A stretch of 64,000 nt of DNA from Diploptera punctata (lineage: Eukaryota; Arthropoda; Insecta; Blattodea; Blaberidae): contig JASPKZ010007527.1 of assembly GCA_030220185.1 (NCBI GenBank), forward strand, positions 1,054,001-1,118,000. Direction: 5' to 3'. The stretch's first letter is position 1; every line of letters starts with the position of its first letter. Under the pieces are notes generated by a model that saw nothing but the letters and a program-made list of their open reading frames with translations, ran no database searches and was not told where the DNA came from. This document shows positions 61,510 through 64,000 of this stretch, one piece after another. The translations under genes were made by a program, and so were the position numbers.

Positions 61510-62240
61510 TTCTGTACTTCTAACAATGAGAAATAAGCTATTTTGTGATTTGTTTGCAAATCTGATATAATTTTAGACTTTTGATGAAGATGTTAAACTA
61601 GAGAATAACTTATTGCTTTACTCAGAACTATATTATCTTTAAAAATATCTGAATGGACATAGTTTTGATAAATTTTGTTATATAACAAAAATTTTGGCTA
61701 TTGTATTACAGGTTTCCACCCATAAATGTTTTAACCGAAAACAAGTGACTGCTAGCATCATGTTAACCAACTTCATAAAACTAATTTCAGCTGTGAGATT
61801 GCTCTCTTTATAAATGTTTGTAAAAATATATTAACTACAAGTTGATTCTTTACAGGAATTTTCATGTTAAAGAGAAGATATTTTATAAAAATTGACAAAA
61901 AGTGCAATTATTAGATATATATTGCAATTGAGATATACATAGTTTATTTTTTGAGATTTTATTTTTTTGTTAAATTGTTAATCTATTAAAAGACAAGTTG
62001 TATATTTTTAAGAAATGTTTTTAAAATGTAAAATTCATATGTATAAATGATATTTGGTTATGGATATTTTATTTTACAGATGTTTATTTTTACATTTTTA
62101 TATTGTTGGTATTGTTAAAAATTATGTAAATGGGTAAATAAATAGCAAAGTTATGATTAAAATAAAGTCTGTCACATGTTCTTTCCTGCTGAAATAGACA
62201 AAATTTCCAAAACTTAGTAAGTTCAGAAAAATATGTAACA
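61510..62240. other. AT-rich sequence without recognised features
   Basis: No gene, RNA or repeat noticed on either strand. Confidence 0.35.
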
Positions 62241-62249
62241 AACATATTT

Positions 62250-62925
62250 ATATAAGAACTTTATTCTCAAATACTCATAATCTCCTTTCCTCTCTTAAAG
62301 TAAGAGTCCATGTTTCCCATCCATATAACTGGGAGAAAAACAGTTTTGTATATTTTCAGTTTAATGTTTTTTGAGAGAAATTGGGATGACAAAGAGTCAT
62401 TGTAATACGTAATAGCACACATTTCCAAAATTGAGCCTCTGTTTAACTCCTTTGTGCATCTCATTCCGGTTTGTAATTATTGTTCCTAGGTATTTGAATT
62501 CAGCCACTTCTTCAAAATTTCCCTCATTTATAATTAACTGTCCATTTCCACTATATAATTTATTGATGTTTACTTCCAGTCCCAATTTCTTAGTATTGCT
62601 CAACAGAATGTGTGTTGACCCTTAGTATTTTCTCGCTATCACCTAATAATACTTGATCATCAGTATAAATTACAGTTTATTAAAACCATTGAGTTGTAGG
62701 TCTTTTTCATCCTGTAAAGATTTGATGACATGCTCTAGTACAAAATTAAATAGTAGAGGAGATGGTGCATCTCCTTGTTTTAACCCATTTTGAATTTTAA
62801 AAGTATCTGAAAACTGCTTTCACACACCCTACTCTTTGTGCCATTTAGTCACATTCTAATAAGTGTTTTCAGGAATTCCAAACACTAGCAGGATACAATA
62901 TAACGTCTCTCTTCATGCCTACAAT
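62250..62925 (-). mobile_element. LINE family A RT/thumb fragment
   Basis: - strand coding with EFKYLGTIITNRNEMHKG, KKLGLEVNINK and, upstream, the LKQGDAPSPLLFNFVLEH block. Truncated at both ends and frameshifted. Confidence 0.8.
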
Positions 62926-62929
62926 TTTA

Positions 62930-63335
62930 GAAAACAATAGATAGCATAAAAATCATCTCTTTAAAAAAATATATATATATATATATATGTGCAAAATTTC
63001 AAGTGAATTGACCGACTACTTTTTGAGTTTTGCAAGTAAAAAGAAGCTGAAATGTTATACATAAAGATTTCCCTTAAAATTGCAACTAAATAAATACAAT
63101 GTTAACTACGGTCGATTTGAAGGCAGGTGTCCACTATTCTGTTATGAACATTTCATGTTACTCCTTATTTTAATTTTGAATTTCCCTCCAAATTGCAACT
63201 AAAAAAATACAATGTTGACAATGACTAAAATAGTACAGTTTAATTGAGCAATGTTAAAAATGTTGTATATTGTATTTTTTTAGCTTGTTTAGTTATTGAT
63301 TAGAAAATATTTCAACTCCAAGAGTTAATCAATTG
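62930..63335. other. AT-rich sequence with short (TA)n
   Basis: A TA run lies at about 62968-62989. AAATTGCAACTAAA-type segments are repeated at 63.075 and 63.19 kb. No gene. Confidence 0.35.
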
Positions 63336-63341
63336 TCTATT

Positions 63342-64000
63342 ACATTATAAGGTTCTAGATCAATTTCAGTCAGGCTTCAGGACAGGACACAATACAAATA
63401 CTGCTCTACTAAATATTTGCGAAGACATACGCGAAGCTGCTGATAATCGAAAACTTACCGTTCTTACATTACTGGACTTTAGTAAAGCATTCGACACGGT
63501 AGACTTGGACTTATTGTTGCATAAACTTAAAAACCTCTTACTCTCTGATAGTGCCACGAAATGGTTCAATTCCTACCTTCATGAGCGCCAGCAATCTGTT
63601 ATAGGAAATCATACATTATGTTCTTCTTGGTCCTTCCGTAAAGCTGGGGTTCCACAGGGTTCGGTACTTGGGACCTTTGCTTTTTTCAATCTACATAAAT
63701 GACATATCTAACTCCCTAAAGCATTGCAAACATAATTTATTTGCAGACGACATGCAAATCTACATCCACACAGACAAATATTCACTAAATGACGCTGTTG
63801 CCAAAATTAACGAGGATCTTGACTCACTAATGACTTGGACAGTTAAATATGGACTGCAATTAAATCCTACAAAGTCACAATCAATCATTATGGGTCATCA
63901 GAGACTATTATCTACAATTAACCTAAACACAGTTTCGCATGTGTCACTAAACGGAGTTCAAATCCCTTATAGTGAGACAGTAAAAATTCTAGGAGTATTT
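63342..64000 (+). mobile_element. CR1/Jockey-like reverse transcriptase, cut by window end
   Basis: RT motifs: QFQSGFRTGHNTNTAL, motif A TLLDFSKAFDTVD, HERQQSV, motif B GVPQGSVLG, then after a one-base frameshift near 63675 IYINDIS, catalytic NLFADDMQIY and GLQLNPTKSQ. The DFSKAFD and FADD forms fit the CR1/Jockey group and not family A. 5'-truncated at about 63342. It may be the coding part of the 3' ends at 20.8 and 40 kb, which is untested. Confidence 0.88.

Noticed and set aside
1..64000. Bacterial, organellar or rRNA sequence
   Set aside because: No ribosomal RNA, bacterial operon or mitochondrial gene was recognised on either strand.

Overview
The window is nuclear DNA from an arthropod, most likely a hemimetabolous insect with a large repeat-rich genome (cockroach-like; the species cannot be fixed from sequence alone). 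Evidence: a spliced FAHD1-type gene with GT/AG introns; RTE-, CR1/Jockey-like and Penelope-like retroelements; tRNA-derived SINEs; Tc1/mariner/pogo-type DNA transposons; and an insect errantivirus-like LTR element with an env gene. No bacterial, mitochondrial, rRNA or CRISPR sequence was seen.

Layout. 1-9.7 kb: a folded mariner relic, a tRNA-Asp-headed SINE, LINE 3' ends, a cluster of tRNA-like units in direct and inverted order, Penelope-like (PLE) fragments and a long-TIR transposon. 9.8-13.3 kb: the best non-LTR element here (LINE 'family A', RTE-like, EN+RT, 13-bp target duplication), inserted in a PLE palindrome. 13.9-28.9 kb: nested relics, including internally deleted LINEs that keep only 5' and 3' ends, foldback elements, a Helitron-like end and a 360-base purine tract. 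28.9-37.4 kb: a complete Ty3/gypsy errantivirus-like provirus with two 728-bp LTRs, inserted in a family A copy with a 4-bp duplication; its gag, pol and env frames are all broken. 38-46 kb: layered LINE, PLE, SINE and pogo-like insertions. 46.5-46.9 kb: an unidentified coding segment with a Cys/His cluster. 48.8-55.3 kb: a possible divergent first exon (- strand) and the clear host gene, FAHD1 (+ strand, four exons), whose introns are full of PLE palindromes, LINE pieces and SINEs. 55.4-64 kb: two copies of an unusual element carrying two tRNA-like genes in inverted orientation, each flanked by 13-14 bp direct repeats, then more LINE and PLE copies and the start of a CR1/Jockey-like RT cut by the window edge.

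Apart from FAHD1, the two tentative exons and some anonymous AT-rich sequence, the annotated sequence is mobile-element derived. Nested insertions give relative ages (SINE into LINE, pogo-like element into LINE, LTR element into LINE, LINE into PLE palindrome). The most distinctive signal is the twin-tRNA inverted element. Recurrent one-base frameshifts, even in the young LTR element and in FAHD1 exon 1, suggest that either decay or indel errors in the assembly must be considered.
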